Counted from the first letter of the stretch, positions 1-7,031 are shown. The stretch: DNA of 33,475 nucleotides from Alphaproteobacteria bacterium (GCA_023259375.1 JAHFQC010000061.1:1-33475); one strand, 5' to 3'. A program made the numbers and translations. The notes: generated by a model from the sequence alone, not told the origin.

Positions 1-445
1 CACGGCGCTCGCCCGGCCGCTGCGGCGCCAGATCGGCGACGGCAAAATCGGCGACCACCGGCCGCACCGCGAGTCCCGGACGGCGCGCGCGCAAAGCCGC
101 GGCTTGGGTTTCGAGAAACTCGCCGGAGATGTCGATCGGCATATAGGCCGCGGGAGCGGAAAGCGCCGCCAGCAGCAGCTCGACTTTCTTGAGGGCGCCG
201 GCACCGAATTCGACCAGCGTGACACCCTCGCCCGCCCGCGCGGCAATCTCACGGGCATGCCGGCTGAGCAAACTGGTCTCGACCCTGGTCGGGTAGTATT
301 CCGGCAGATCGCAGATTTCCTCGAACAGCAGCGAGCCGCGCGCGTCGTAGAAATACTTCGCAGGTAATGTCTTGGGATATGCCGTGAGGCCGTCGAGAAT
401 GTCGGCGGCAAAACCGCCCTCCAACTTGCGCAAGTGATAGGTCAT
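1..445 (-). CDS. egtD: L-histidine N(alpha)-methyltransferase EgtD (partial, C-terminus beyond left edge)
   Basis: The 148 visible N-terminal residues have no internal stop. Known role of the family: SAM-dependent trimethylation of histidine to hercynine, the first step of ergothioneine synthesis, in the cytoplasm. Seen: the conserved block YFYDARGSLLFEEIC at about residues 31-45, then LPEYYPTR, then the SAM-binding stretch VEFGAGALKKVELL and the PIDIS motif, all in the order expected for EgtD. The ATG (445-443) overlaps the egtB stop (444-442) as ATGA, and GGAGG sits just upstream, so the two are translationally coupled. Full-length EgtD is about 320 residues, so more than half lies outside the window. 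The usual egtA, egtC and egtE genes are not adjacent, which is common outside actinobacteria. Confidence 0.93.
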   Translation of the reverse strand, partial: MTYHLRKLEGGFAADILDGLTAYPKTLPAKYFYDARGSLLFEEICDLPEYYPTRVETSLLSRHAREIAARAGEGVTLVEFGAGALKKVELLLAALSAPAAYMPIDISGEFLETQAAALRARRPGLAVRPVVADFAVADLAPQRPGERR

Positions 446-1674
446 ACATCCTCCGCCAGACGAATGCCGCTGAATTGCCAGCGCGCTGCCGGCGGAAAAA
501 AATTGCGGTAGGTCGCACGTATGTGCCCTGGCGGCGTAATACAAGAGCCGCCGCGCAGTACGAGCTGACCGACCATGAACTTGCCGTTGTATTCCGAAGC
601 GGCGCCGTCGAATGCGCGAAAGCCGGGGTACGGATCGTAGGACGACCGCGTCCATTCCCAGGCATCACCGAACATTTGCTGACGCATCCCCGCCCGGGCT
701 GCGTGCGGCAGCAACGCGTCGATGGTGAGGAAATGTCCCGCCACGGAAAGATCGCGGGCCGCCGCCTCCCACTCGAATTCCGTCGGCAGACGCTTGCCGG
801 CCCAGGCGGCGAACGCGGCCGCTTCGTAGAAGCTGACGTGAACGACCGGCTCCGACGGATTGCGCGCGCGCACGCCGTGCAGCGTGAAAATCGAACCGTC
901 GCGACGCCAATAAAGCGGCGCGCGCCAATGTTCGGTGTGAGCCAGTGTCCAACCGTCCGAAAGCCAGAGCTCCGGGCGCTCATAGCCGCCATCGTCGATG
1001 AAGGCTTGATACTCGCCACACGTGACGAGCCGCGAAGCCAAGCGAAACGGTGCTACCGTTACGGCATGGCCCGGCCCTTCGTTATCGAAGGCAAAACCCT
1101 CATCATCATGGCCGATGCGGACTGTGCCGCCGCCGAACTGCCACCACGCCAGCGGCGGCGCCGGTGCCGCGATCACTGGTGAAGCCGGGCAATAGGGCGG
1201 CAGCAGCGGGTTCTTGGAGAAGGCGTGTTTGATGTCGGTGAGGATCAGCTCCTGATGCTGCTGCTCGTGATTGAGACCGAGTTCGATCAGAGCGGCGACA
1301 TGCGGATCGATGGCGATGCTCGACATCGCATCATCGACATGAGCCCGGTAATCCAGAACCTCACGCAGCGACGGGCGCGACAGGAGCCCACGCTCCGCGC
1401 GCGTGTATGGCGTCCCTATCCCAAGGTAATAGGAATTGAACAGCGCATCATAGCGTTCATCGAACACCCGGTACCCAGGCCGGCCGACGAGGATCATGCG
1501 CTCGAAGAACCAAGTCGTATGCGCCAGGTGCCATTTCGTCGGACTGGCGTCGGGCATCGACTGAACCGCCTGATCCTCGGCCGTCAGCGGCAAGGCAAGC
1601 GCTTCGGTCAGCGCACGCACAGTGCCGTAACGGCGCTCGAGACCGACAATATCCATAAAAGGTCCATGCAGCAT
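442..1674 (-). CDS. egtB: Ergothioneine biosynthesis protein EgtB (iron-dependent hercynine sulfoxide-forming enzyme)
   Basis: About 410 residues. Known role: a non-heme iron enzyme joining hercynine to a thiol donor (cysteine or gamma-glutamylcysteine) using O2. Seen: an N-terminal DinB-like domain with SMPDASPTKWHLAHT (about residues 39-53, supplying the first His ligand) and the HX3HXE motif H136/H140/E142 in NHEQQHQE. The C-terminal half is an FGE-sulfatase-like domain ending in VLRGGSC, RNFFP and RWQFSGIRLA. The frame stays open upstream to 1857, but I chose ATG 1674 because AGGA lies about nine bases before it and the first family match follows directly; an ATG at 1656 is the alternative. 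The thiol donor cannot be told from sequence alone. A perfect EcfG-type promoter lies 47 bp upstream. Confidence 0.94.
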   Translation of the reverse strand: MLHGPFMDIVGLERRYGTVRALTEALALPLTAEDQAVQSMPDASPTKWHLAHTTWFFERMILVGRPGYRVFDERYDALFNSYYLGIGTPYTRAERGLLSRPSLREVLDYRAHVDDAMSSIAIDPHVAALIELGLNHEQQHQELILTDIKHAFSKNPLLPPYCPASPVIAAPAPPLAWWQFGGGTVRIGHDDEGFAFDNEGPGHAVTVAPFRLASRLVTCGEYQAFIDDGGYERPELWLSDGWTLAHTEHWRAPLYWRRDGSIFTLHGVRARNPSEPVVHVSFYEAAAFAAWAGKRLPTEFEWEAAARDLSVAGHFLTIDALLPHAARAGMRQQMFGDAWEWTRSSYDPYPGFRAFDGAASEYNGKFMVGQLVLRGGSCITPPGHIRATYRNFFPPAARWQFSGIRLAEDV

Positions 1675-1718
1675 GTCGAAGAATCCTGACGCCACGACAT
1701 GCAGCGTTCCGCCCGTAG

Positions 1719-1743
1719 GGAACGCCCCACGGAACCAGCGGTT
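1719..1743 (+). promoter_or_regulatory. Putative EcfG-type promoter of the DUF4142 gene
   Basis: GGAAC at 1719-1723 followed after 16 bases by GGTT (1740-1743). This is one mismatch from GGAAC-N16/17-CGTT. It faces the DUF4142 gene (ATG 1817) and shares almost the same bases as the minus-strand egtB promoter. Confidence 0.45.
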
Positions 1744-1745
1744 CC
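1721..1745 (-). promoter_or_regulatory. Putative EcfG (general stress sigma) promoter of egtBD
   Basis: On the minus strand GGAAC (1745-1741) is followed after exactly 16 bases by CGTT (1724-1721), a full match to the alphaproteobacterial EcfG consensus GGAAC-N16/17-CGTT. It points at egtB, whose ATG is at 1674, leaving a leader of roughly 40 nt. It overlaps a plus-strand motif of the same type. Confidence 0.6.
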
Positions 1746-1816
1746 CGCCTCTACACAAGGAACGAAGCGCCAGCAAGGCCCGTTGTTTGCGCGAAACACC
1801 AACCGGACCATTCTCC

Positions 1817-2335
1817 ATGAAAATCGCTGCTGCAGCCGCATTGGCCGTCTTCACCATCGCTACCGCCGCTCATGCCGACAGTGCCGGCGATTTCCTCATG
1901 AAAGCAGCCAAAGGCGACAATGCCGAGATCATGATGGGGAAACTGGCCCAGCAAAAGGGACAGAGCGCCAGGGTCAAGAAATTCGGTCAAACGCTCGTCA
2001 CCGATCATACCAAGGCAAAAGACGAAGTCGCTACACTGGCGACATCGATGTCGGTCAGCTTGCCGTCGGACGTGATGCCGGATGCCCAGCAGGCCTATGA
2101 CAAGCTGGCTCAAACGAACGGCGCCGAGTTCGACCGCATGTTCGTCAGCCATATGGTCGAGGATCATCAAAAGGACATTGCCGCCTTCACCAAAGAAGCC
2201 AAGGCCAAGGACGGAAAGGCCAGCAGCCTCGCCGCCAAGCAATTGCCGACGCTGAAAAAGCACCTCGCCCTTGCGCAATCGCTTCAGGCCAAGGAAGGCA
2301 AGAGCAGCATGAGCATGCCGCAACGGATGCAGTAG
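1817..2335 (+). CDS. Exported DUF4142-family protein
   Basis: 172 residues beginning with a clear Sec signal peptide (MKIAAAAALAVF to HA, cleavage likely after residue 20). The mature part is almost entirely helical and contains the spaced His/Asp/Glu pattern of the DUF4142 family (VTDHTKAKDEV near residue 60, SHMVEDHQKDI near 118, LKKHLALAQ near 150). That family is ferritin-like in fold and periplasmic; its biochemical role is not established. The frame is open further upstream, but the signal peptide fixes the start at 1817 even though no strong Shine-Dalgarno precedes it. It stands alone between the egtB promoter region and a convergent Crp-type gene. The EcfG-like promoter upstream suggests stress induction, an inference. 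Confidence 0.85.
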   Translation: MKIAAAAALAVFTIATAAHADSAGDFLMKAAKGDNAEIMMGKLAQQKGQSARVKKFGQTLVTDHTKAKDEVATLATSMSVSLPSDVMPDAQQAYDKLAQTNGAEFDRMFVSHMVEDHQKDIAAFTKEAKAKDGKASSLAAKQLPTLKKHLALAQSLQAKEGKSSMSMPQRMQ

Positions 2336-2342
2336 CCCAGGA

Positions 2343-2383
2343 CCTTCCTCCTCGCGTTTGCAGACCCGGGGAGGAAGGCCATT
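2343..2383 (+). terminator. Hairpin terminator after the DUF4142 gene
   Basis: CCTTCCTCC (2343-2351) pairs perfectly with GGAGGAAGG (2370-2378), with an 18-base loop, followed by a short ATTTT. It lies between two convergent genes. The long loop makes it only moderately convincing. Confidence 0.45.
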
Positions 2384-3172
2384 TTAGAATGACACCGCGG
2401 CCCGCTCGGGCGTCGTGTCGGCCTCCAGCAGATCGTCCGGCTCGCGGAACCCGCACATTTCAGCGAGAGCGTCGCGCTCCAGCAGTGTCACCGTGGCGCG
2501 CTCGACCCGGACCAAGTTCTTCCGCTTAAGCAGCTTGAAGGTGCGGTTGACGTGCACGGCGCTGAGGCCGAGACCGTCGGCAAGAGCCTCCTGGGTCAAC
2601 GGCAACTGGAACGACGAACCTTCCGTAAGGCCAGTGCGGCTCAATCGGGAGTGAAACTCCAGCAGCAGGTGCGCCACGCGTTCGTAGGCTTTCTGCCGGC
2701 CGATGCGCGTGATCTGCGACAGCAGATAGTACTCCTCGTGCACCTTCATCTTGCGGCAGGCCGCGGTAAGCTCGGGATATTCATCCGGGTGATCCAGCAC
2801 AAGCGTGCGCAACTGACCGATGTCCATGGTCATAAGGCGCGTAAGGGATGCATAGCCGGCCAAAGCGACGGGATCCGGCTCCAACGACAATCCCATGATA
2901 TCGCCGGGCAGATAGTAGTTCAGGATTTGCCGCCGGCCATCGCTGAGGAAGCGAACACGGCACGCCCAACCCGAGCGGATCAAGCGCGGACGGTCGAGCG
3001 CGTCTCCTTCCGACATCAGGCGGACGTTGGGGCGGTGTGTCTGGATAGCGCCAAGCTGGCGCACCAGCAACGAGGATTCCGCGCGGGAGAGATTGATCCC
3101 GCCAAATGTGAGAACCCCGCCGAAAGCGGCGGGCGCATACCGGTCCAGGTCAGCTTTCATCACATTCGACAT
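2384..3172 (-). CDS. Crp/Fnr-family transcriptional regulator
   Basis: 262 residues from ATG 3172. Seen: an N-terminal cyclic-nucleotide-binding-like beta-roll (YLPGDIMGL near residue 90), a long connecting helix (YYLLSQITRIGRQKAYERVA), and a C-terminal winged helix with LTQEALADGLGLSAVHVNRT, the typical Crp/Fnr recognition-helix region (LT.E.LA..LGLS..HVNRT). There is no N-terminal cysteine cluster, so it is not a classical iron-sulfur Fnr, and the ligand is unknown. The reading frame is open up to 3265; I prefer 3172 because the upstream residues (lysine- and arginine-rich) look like read-through of the intergenic region, but no strong ribosome site decides it. It is transcribed divergently from the epimerase pair and may control them, an inference from position only. 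Confidence 0.87.
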   Translation of the reverse strand: MSNVMKADLDRYAPAAFGGVLTFGGINLSRAESSLLVRQLGAIQTHRPNVRLMSEGDALDRPRLIRSGWACRVRFLSDGRRQILNYYLPGDIMGLSLEPDPVALAGYASLTRLMTMDIGQLRTLVLDHPDEYPELTAACRKMKVHEEYYLLSQITRIGRQKAYERVAHLLLEFHSRLSRTGLTEGSSFQLPLTQEALADGLGLSAVHVNRTFKLLKRKNLVRVERATVTLLERDALAEMCGFREPDDLLEADTTPERAAVSF

Positions 3173-3283
3173 TTCGTCAGTGTTGCCAGCGGATAAGCCT
3201 GCACGCGCATGTTTGTTCCGTCGCTTTTCATCTTTTTCGCGAAGACCTCCGCCGGGGAGCGTCACGAGCAGAACAGCTCATTG

Positions 3284-3309
3284 GGAACAGAATCCAAGAT
3301 GCGGGCGTT
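3284..3309 (+). promoter_or_regulatory. Putative EcfG promoter of the epimerase operon
   Basis: GGAAC (3284-3288), 17 bases, CGTT (3306-3309): an exact match to the EcfG consensus. The GTG start at 3334 lies 25 bases downstream, with GGAGGAG at 3319-3325 between, so the leader would be very short. Confidence 0.6.
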
Positions 3310-3333
3310 GTTTTTCCCGGAGGAGAACAGCAC

Positions 3334-4440
3334 GTGAAAAACGTATTAATCACTGGGGGCGCAGGCTTTATCGGCTCGCATCTCGCCAACGAACTTTTGA
3401 CCCACGGGTATCATGTCCGCGTCCTCGATTCCCTTGAGGACCAGGTTCATCCCGGCGGTGTGAAACCGCTCTATCTCAGTCGCGACGTCGAATTCATACG
3501 CGGCGACGTGTGCGATGCCGATACCGTTGCGCGATCGCTCAAGGACATTGATGCCGTCTGCCACCTGGCGGCCGCGGTCGGCGTCGGCCAGAGCATGTAC
3601 GAGATCACGCATTACACGGCGGTCAACGAACTCGGCACGGCGGTCCTGCTGGAAGCGATGATTGGACGCGACATCGGCCACCTTCTCGTCGCGTCATCGA
3701 TGAGCGTCTACGGGGAAGGCTTGGCGCGTCACGGCAACAAGCCGGTGGAGCCGCCGATCCGTTCCGCAGCGCAGCTCAAGACCGGGCGCTGGGAGATCAT
3801 GATCGACGGCGAGGAACTGCAGCCCGTTCCGACGCCGGAGACCAAGACGCCATACCTCAACTCCGTCTATGCCCTCAACAAGTATGCCCAGGAACGCATG
3901 GGGCTCATCTTCGGCTCGGCCTATGGGCGGCAGGCTACCGCGCTGCGCTTCTTCAATGTCTACGGACCCAATCAGGCGCTTTCCAATCCCTATACCGGCG
4001 TGCTGGCGATCTTCGGTTCGCGGCTTCTCAATGGCCGTCCGCCGCTGGTGTTTGAAGACGGCAGGCAGCGCCGTGATTTTATCCATGTGCGCGACGTCGC
4101 GCGCGCCTGCCGCATGGCGTTGGAATCCCCCAAGACAGCGGGATGCGTTTTCAACATCGGTTCGGGACAGAGCCGCACGATCGCCGACGTGGGTATCGCA
4201 CTCGCCGAAGCGATGGGGCGAAACGACATCACACCACATGTGACCGGAAAATCGCGTGCCGGCGACATCCGCCACTGCTTTGCCGACATCTCGGCGGCAC
4301 GCGAGACATTCGAGTTTGCGCCGCAGGTCGCCTTCTCCGAAGGCTTAAGCGAACTTGTGGAATGGCTTTCCGGGCAAGTCGCGATCGACAGCGTCGAACG
4401 GGCGAACGCCGAACTGCAGCGTCGCGGTCTGGTAGCGTGA
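3334..4440 (+). CDS. NAD-dependent epimerase/dehydratase (extended SDR, UDP-glucose 4-epimerase-like)
   Basis: 368 residues with a GTG start fixed by the strong ribosome site GGAGGAG (3319-3325). Seen: Rossmann NAD motif TGGAGFIGSH at residues 7-16, the acidic residue after strand 2 (VLDSLED), and the catalytic tyrosine-lysine pair YALNK (Y179, K183), preceded by VASSMSVYG. These are hallmarks of extended short-chain dehydrogenases that epimerise or dehydrate nucleotide sugars in the cytoplasm; the exact substrate is not readable from sequence. The next gene begins 12 bp after the stop and encodes a related enzyme, so the pair probably supplies a sugar for a surface glycan or glycolipid (inference). 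Confidence 0.88.
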   Translation: MKNVLITGGAGFIGSHLANELLTHGYHVRVLDSLEDQVHPGGVKPLYLSRDVEFIRGDVCDADTVARSLKDIDAVCHLAAAVGVGQSMYEITHYTAVNELGTAVLLEAMIGRDIGHLLVASSMSVYGEGLARHGNKPVEPPIRSAAQLKTGRWEIMIDGEELQPVPTPETKTPYLNSVYALNKYAQERMGLIFGSAYGRQATALRFFNVYGPNQALSNPYTGVLAIFGSRLLNGRPPLVFEDGRQRRDFIHVRDVARACRMALESPKTAGCVFNIGSGQSRTIADVGIALAEAMGRNDITPHVTGKSRAGDIRHCFADISAARETFEFAPQVAFSEGLSELVEWLSGQVAIDSVERANAELQRRGLVA

Positions 4441-4451
4441 TGGAGACGAGG

Positions 4452-5504
4452 ATGAGCGGGCCCGTACTTATTACCGGCGGCGCGGGATTTCTGGGCACCA
4501 ATATCGCCGCCGCCCTCGCCCGCCGCGGCGTACACGTGGTGATCTTCGACAACCTCACGCGCGAACACGTCGAGCGGAACATCGCGTGGCTGAAGAACAA
4601 CTTCGGCGAACGGGTTCATATCACCGTCGCCGACGTCCGCAACGCCAATGCCGTCGCCGACGCCGTTGCAGGTGTTTCGGCAGTCATCCACTTGGCGGCG
4701 CAGGTCGCCGTCACCACCAGCGTGCTGCATCCGGTGGACGATTTCGAAATCAATGCGCGGGGTACGCTCAACGTGCTCGAAGCGGTCCGCACGCTGGCGC
4801 CGCAAGCACCGGTCCTGTTCGCTTCCACCAACAAAGTCTACGGAAAGCTGCTCGATTTCCACCAACTTGTGCTCGATGGGGCGCGCCATGTCCCGGCCGA
4901 CCGCAAGCTGCGATTTGGCTTCGACGAGAATACGCCGCTGTCGTTCTACAGCCCTTATGGCTGCTCAAAGGGCGCGGCGGACCAGTACGTGCTCGACTAT
5001 GCGCGCATTTACGGCCTGAAGACCGCCGTGTTCCGCATGAGCTGCCTCTACGGACCGCGTCAGTTCGGTCACGAAGACCAGGGCTGGGTCGCCCATTTCC
5101 TGATCTCCGCGCTGAGCGGCAAACCGCTCACGATCTACGGCGACGGCTGCCAGATGCGCGACGTGCTCTATGTCGACGATGCGGTACGGGCTTGGTTGAT
5201 GGCACTCGACAACCCCGACATGTTCGCGGGCCATGCATTTAATCTCGGCGGCGGTCCCGGCAACGCGATCAGCCTGCTCGATCTCATAGCCCATATCGAA
5301 GCCTTGACGGGGCGATCCGTGGCGTATGCGTTCGACGCTTGGCGGCCCGGCGATCAGGCTTGGTACGTCTCCGACACCAGGGCGCTGGAGGCAGCGACCG
5401 GTTGGACACCAACGATCGCCGTCGAGGACGGCCTCAGGCGCCTCGCGAACTGGCTTCAGAGCGAAGGGATCGGCGAGCCCGAACGGGAGAGGCGCTCGGC
5501 ATGA
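4452..5504 (+). CDS. NAD-dependent epimerase, CDP-paratose 2-epimerase-like
   Basis: 350 residues. Seen: TGGAGFLGTN near residue 8, ASTNKVYG near 125, and the catalytic YGCSK (Y169, K173) inside SFYSPYGCSKGAADQYVLDY, followed by FRMSCLYGPRQFG and QGWVAHFLI. This block is very close to CDP-paratose 2-epimerases (TyvE/RfbE), which interconvert CDP-paratose and CDP-tyvelose, although many homologues act on other nucleotide sugars. The frame is open upstream into the previous gene, but ATG 4452 has GGAG six bases before it; ATG 4440, overlapping the previous stop, is the alternative. Its stop overlaps the ATG of a tiny truncated ORF (5501). Confidence 0.86.
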   Translation: MSGPVLITGGAGFLGTNIAAALARRGVHVVIFDNLTREHVERNIAWLKNNFGERVHITVADVRNANAVADAVAGVSAVIHLAAQVAVTTSVLHPVDDFEINARGTLNVLEAVRTLAPQAPVLFASTNKVYGKLLDFHQLVLDGARHVPADRKLRFGFDENTPLSFYSPYGCSKGAADQYVLDYARIYGLKTAVFRMSCLYGPRQFGHEDQGWVAHFLISALSGKPLTIYGDGCQMRDVLYVDDAVRAWLMALDNPDMFAGHAFNLGGGPGNAISLLDLIAHIEALTGRSVAYAFDAWRPGDQAWYVSDTRALEAATGWTPTIAVEDGLRRLANWLQSEGIGEPERERRSA

Positions 5505-5602
5505 AGGTTGCTCTCGTCAATTTGGATTCGCGCGCCCGTAATACGTCACTCCCTGCAGTAGCGACGAAGCGCGATTGGCAATCCCCGCCAATCCGATCCT
5601 GA
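5501..5602 (+). pseudogene. 33-codon stub at the end of the epimerase operon, probably a truncated third gene
   Basis: ATG 5501-5503 overlaps the preceding TGA as ATGA, the pattern of translational coupling seen elsewhere in this window. The first residues MKVALVN resemble the start of B12-binding radical-SAM proteins and some glycosyltransferases that accompany such epimerases, but after about eight residues the sequence turns into unpatterned peptide and stops at codon 34. A 5'-end remnant left by a deletion is the simplest reading; a real 33-residue peptide cannot be excluded. The assignment of the lost gene is tentative. Confidence 0.35.
5573..5593. terminator. Small hairpin downstream of the epimerase operon
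   Basis: GATTGGC (5573-5579) and GCCAATC (5587-5593) form a 7-bp stem with a 7-base loop. There is no run of T on either strand, so it may be a weak or factor-assisted terminator, or simply chance. Confidence 0.25.
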
Positions 5603-5656
5603 TACGCCCGCTTTCCGGTATGTGTCTCCCGATCGATGTTGCCGCGCGTCTCTACC

Positions 5657-5682
5657 AACGCCTCACACCGACTTGGAGTTCC
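5657..5682 (-). promoter_or_regulatory. Exact EcfG-consensus match with no gene behind it
   Basis: Minus strand: GGAAC (5682-5678), 17 bases, CGTT (5660-5657). It lies over the last codons of the ferritin-like gene and points left into DNA with no convincing minus-strand gene. It could drive a small RNA, an antisense to the epimerase operon, or be a leftover or chance match. Confidence 0.35.
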
Positions 5683-6214
5683 CGTCAGGCAGACGGCCGA
5701 GCAGTGACACAAGATCTTCCGCGTGCTCCTCTTCCTTCTCGAGGATCTGCTCGATGAGCCGCCGGCTGGTTGGATCTCCGTCCGCAAGCCAGCGCGCGAT
5801 TTCCATATAGGTCTCGATCGCGATGCGCTCGGCGACGAGATCCTCTTCGATCATCGACTTGAGGTCATTGCCTTCGACGTATTCGGCATGACTGCGATCG
5901 GCCAGCGTTTTGGGATTGAAGTCGGGCTCGCCGCCGAGCTGAACGATGCGCTCGGCAACCAGATCGGCATGTTCCTGCTCCTCGCGCGCATGTTCGAGGA
6001 ACTCCTGCTTAACCGACTCCGATGCCAAGCCCTCGGCCGTGTGATAGTGGCGACGATAGCGCAACGTACACACAAGCTCCGTTGCCAGAACTTCGTTCAA
6101 AACGCCGATTACCTTGGACCGGTCGGCCTTATAGCCAGCCGTCACCGCGCCTTCCGAGATGTGCTGCCGGGCGCGCTGGCGCACGCCCTCGATGTCGTTG
6201 ACGAACGTGCTCAC
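5663..6214 (-). CDS. Ferritin-like / bacterioferritin-type diiron protein
   Basis: 183 residues, all-helical, with a four-helix-bundle diiron pattern: E46 in ATELVC, then E79-x2-H82 in REEQEHAD, a third-helix glutamate in AERIAIETY, and a last E-x2-H in EKEEEHAE. Bacterioferritin and related families use these residues to bind and oxidise iron. It is slightly longer than ordinary bacterioferritin (about 160 residues) because of an N-terminal extension of roughly 25 residues, and no heme methionine is obvious, so iron storage, peroxide protection or another diiron role are all possible. The start is GTG 6214, overlapping the stop of the DUF883 gene by four bases (GTGA), so the two are co-translated. 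The EcfG-like promoter ahead of DUF883 probably serves both. Confidence 0.85.
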   Translation of the reverse strand: MSTFVNDIEGVRQRARQHISEGAVTAGYKADRSKVIGVLNEVLATELVCTLRYRRHYHTAEGLASESVKQEFLEHAREEQEHADLVAERIVQLGGEPDFNPKTLADRSHAEYVEGNDLKSMIEEDLVAERIAIETYMEIARWLADGDPTSRRLIEQILEKEEEHAEDLVSLLGRLPDGNSKSV

Positions 6215-6543
6215 CGGCGGCGATCCAATACCCAGCCGAGCGCGGCACCGGCGACGAACGCCGCAAGCACCGACGTAACCGGACGCTGCTCGACGTTGCG
6301 CTCAACCGCTTCATAGGACTGGGTCGATGTTTTAGAGAGGGTATTCCAGATGTCGGAAACCGTCTCTTCGATACGGCCCAGCGTTCCGGTGACGGTGTCG
6401 GTCGCCTTGTCCTTCATTCTGGTGGCCCTGTTCTTCGCATCATCGGCCACATTCCCGGCCAGCGTTGCGCTGTCGTTCTTGAGATCCTTCACGTCCTGTA
6501 CCACAGCCTCGAAATCACCCCGGTGCGAACCTTGACTATCCAT
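6211..6543 (-). CDS. DUF883 (ElaB/YqjD-like) membrane-anchored stress protein
   Basis: 110 residues. The body is a charged amphipathic helix (VQDVKDLKNDSATLAG, then a stretch with KDKATDTVTGTLGRIE), followed by VEQRPVTSVLAAFVAGAALGWV and a basic RRR end. This matches the ElaB/YqjD layout: a soluble coiled helix and one C-terminal membrane anchor; E. coli members bind ribosomes in stationary phase. A start at 6570 is possible but would place the ribosome site AAGGAG inside the coding sequence; from 6543 that site is at normal spacing. It overlaps the ferritin-like gene downstream. Confidence 0.85.
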   Translation of the reverse strand: MDSQGSHRGDFEAVVQDVKDLKNDSATLAGNVADDAKNRATRMKDKATDTVTGTLGRIEETVSDIWNTLSKTSTQSYEAVERNVEQRPVTSVLAAFVAGAALGWVLDRRR

Positions 6544-6574
6544 AGTTCCCTTCTCCTTGTTTCCAATCATCGAT

Positions 6575-6599
6575 AACCGGTGGAATGCCGGGAGGTTCC
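6575..6599 (-). promoter_or_regulatory. Putative EcfG-type promoter of DUF883 and the ferritin-like gene
   Basis: Minus strand: GGAAC (6599-6595), 16 bases, GGTT (6578-6575). One mismatch to the EcfG consensus. It fits exactly in the gap between the DUF6496 stop and the DUF883 start (6543). Confidence 0.45.
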
Positions 6600-7016
6600 C
6601 TATCTCGTGAGGGACTTGCGCCGAGCGACTCGCTTCGCAGACTTCCGCGTCGTCTTTCTGGTCGTCTTTTTGGTGGTCTTGCGGCTGGTTTTCCGCGTCG
6701 CCTTGCGTGTCGCCGTGCGGCCAGCCGCTTTTGCGGTCTTCTTCCGGCGCGGCCGAGCGCCGACACTCTTGCGGCCTTCGCGCTCCTGCTGTCCCGTCGC
6801 GCCGCGCGCCTCTTTCTTGGTGGTACGGGTACGCGCTTTGCGCTTTTGTTTCGGCGATTGGCGGTTTGATGCGCCGGCTTCACTGAGCGCAATCGCGATC
6901 GCCTGCTTCCGGCTTTTGACTTTACCCCCGCCCCTTCCGCGATCGAGTTCGCCGTGCTTGTATTCATGCATCACGCGACCGGTCGTTTTACGCTGGCGTC
7001 GTGTCGTGCGTGCCAT
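6600..7016 (-). CDS. DUF6496-type basic protein with histone-like tail
   Basis: 138 residues. The N-terminal half contains VMHEYKHGEL and GGKVKSRKQAIAIALSEA, a motif common in small alphaproteobacterial stress-associated proteins (DUF6496). The second half is almost only Lys, Arg, Thr and Ala, with repeated T-[TR]-[RK]-K units near residues 100-125. Such tails resemble histone H1-like and AlgP-like nucleoid proteins, so non-specific DNA binding is plausible but not shown. AGGA sits seven bases before the ATG. It starts 15 bp after the PRC-barrel gene stop and probably shares its promoter. Confidence 0.8.
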   Translation of the reverse strand: MARTTRRQRKTTGRVMHEYKHGELDRGRGGGKVKSRKQAIAIALSEAGASNRQSPKQKRKARTRTTKKEARGATGQQEREGRKSVGARPRRKKTAKAAGRTATRKATRKTSRKTTKKTTRKTTRKSAKRVARRKSLTR

Positions 7017-7031
7017 TCTGGCGTCCTTTCT

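Noticed and set aside
1675..1857. Extended N-terminus of EgtB up to 1857
   Set aside because: It would run through the promoter region and has no similarity to EgtB; ATG 1674 has a ribosome site.
3191..3219. GGAAC on the minus strand as an EcfG promoter for the Crp-type gene
   Set aside because: At 16-17 bases the -10 position reads CTTA or GCTT, not (C/G)GTT.
5434..5787. 117-codon minus-strand ORF across the epimerase/ferritin junction
   Set aside because: It overlaps both neighbouring genes antisense or out of frame and has low-complexity composition; no start signal.
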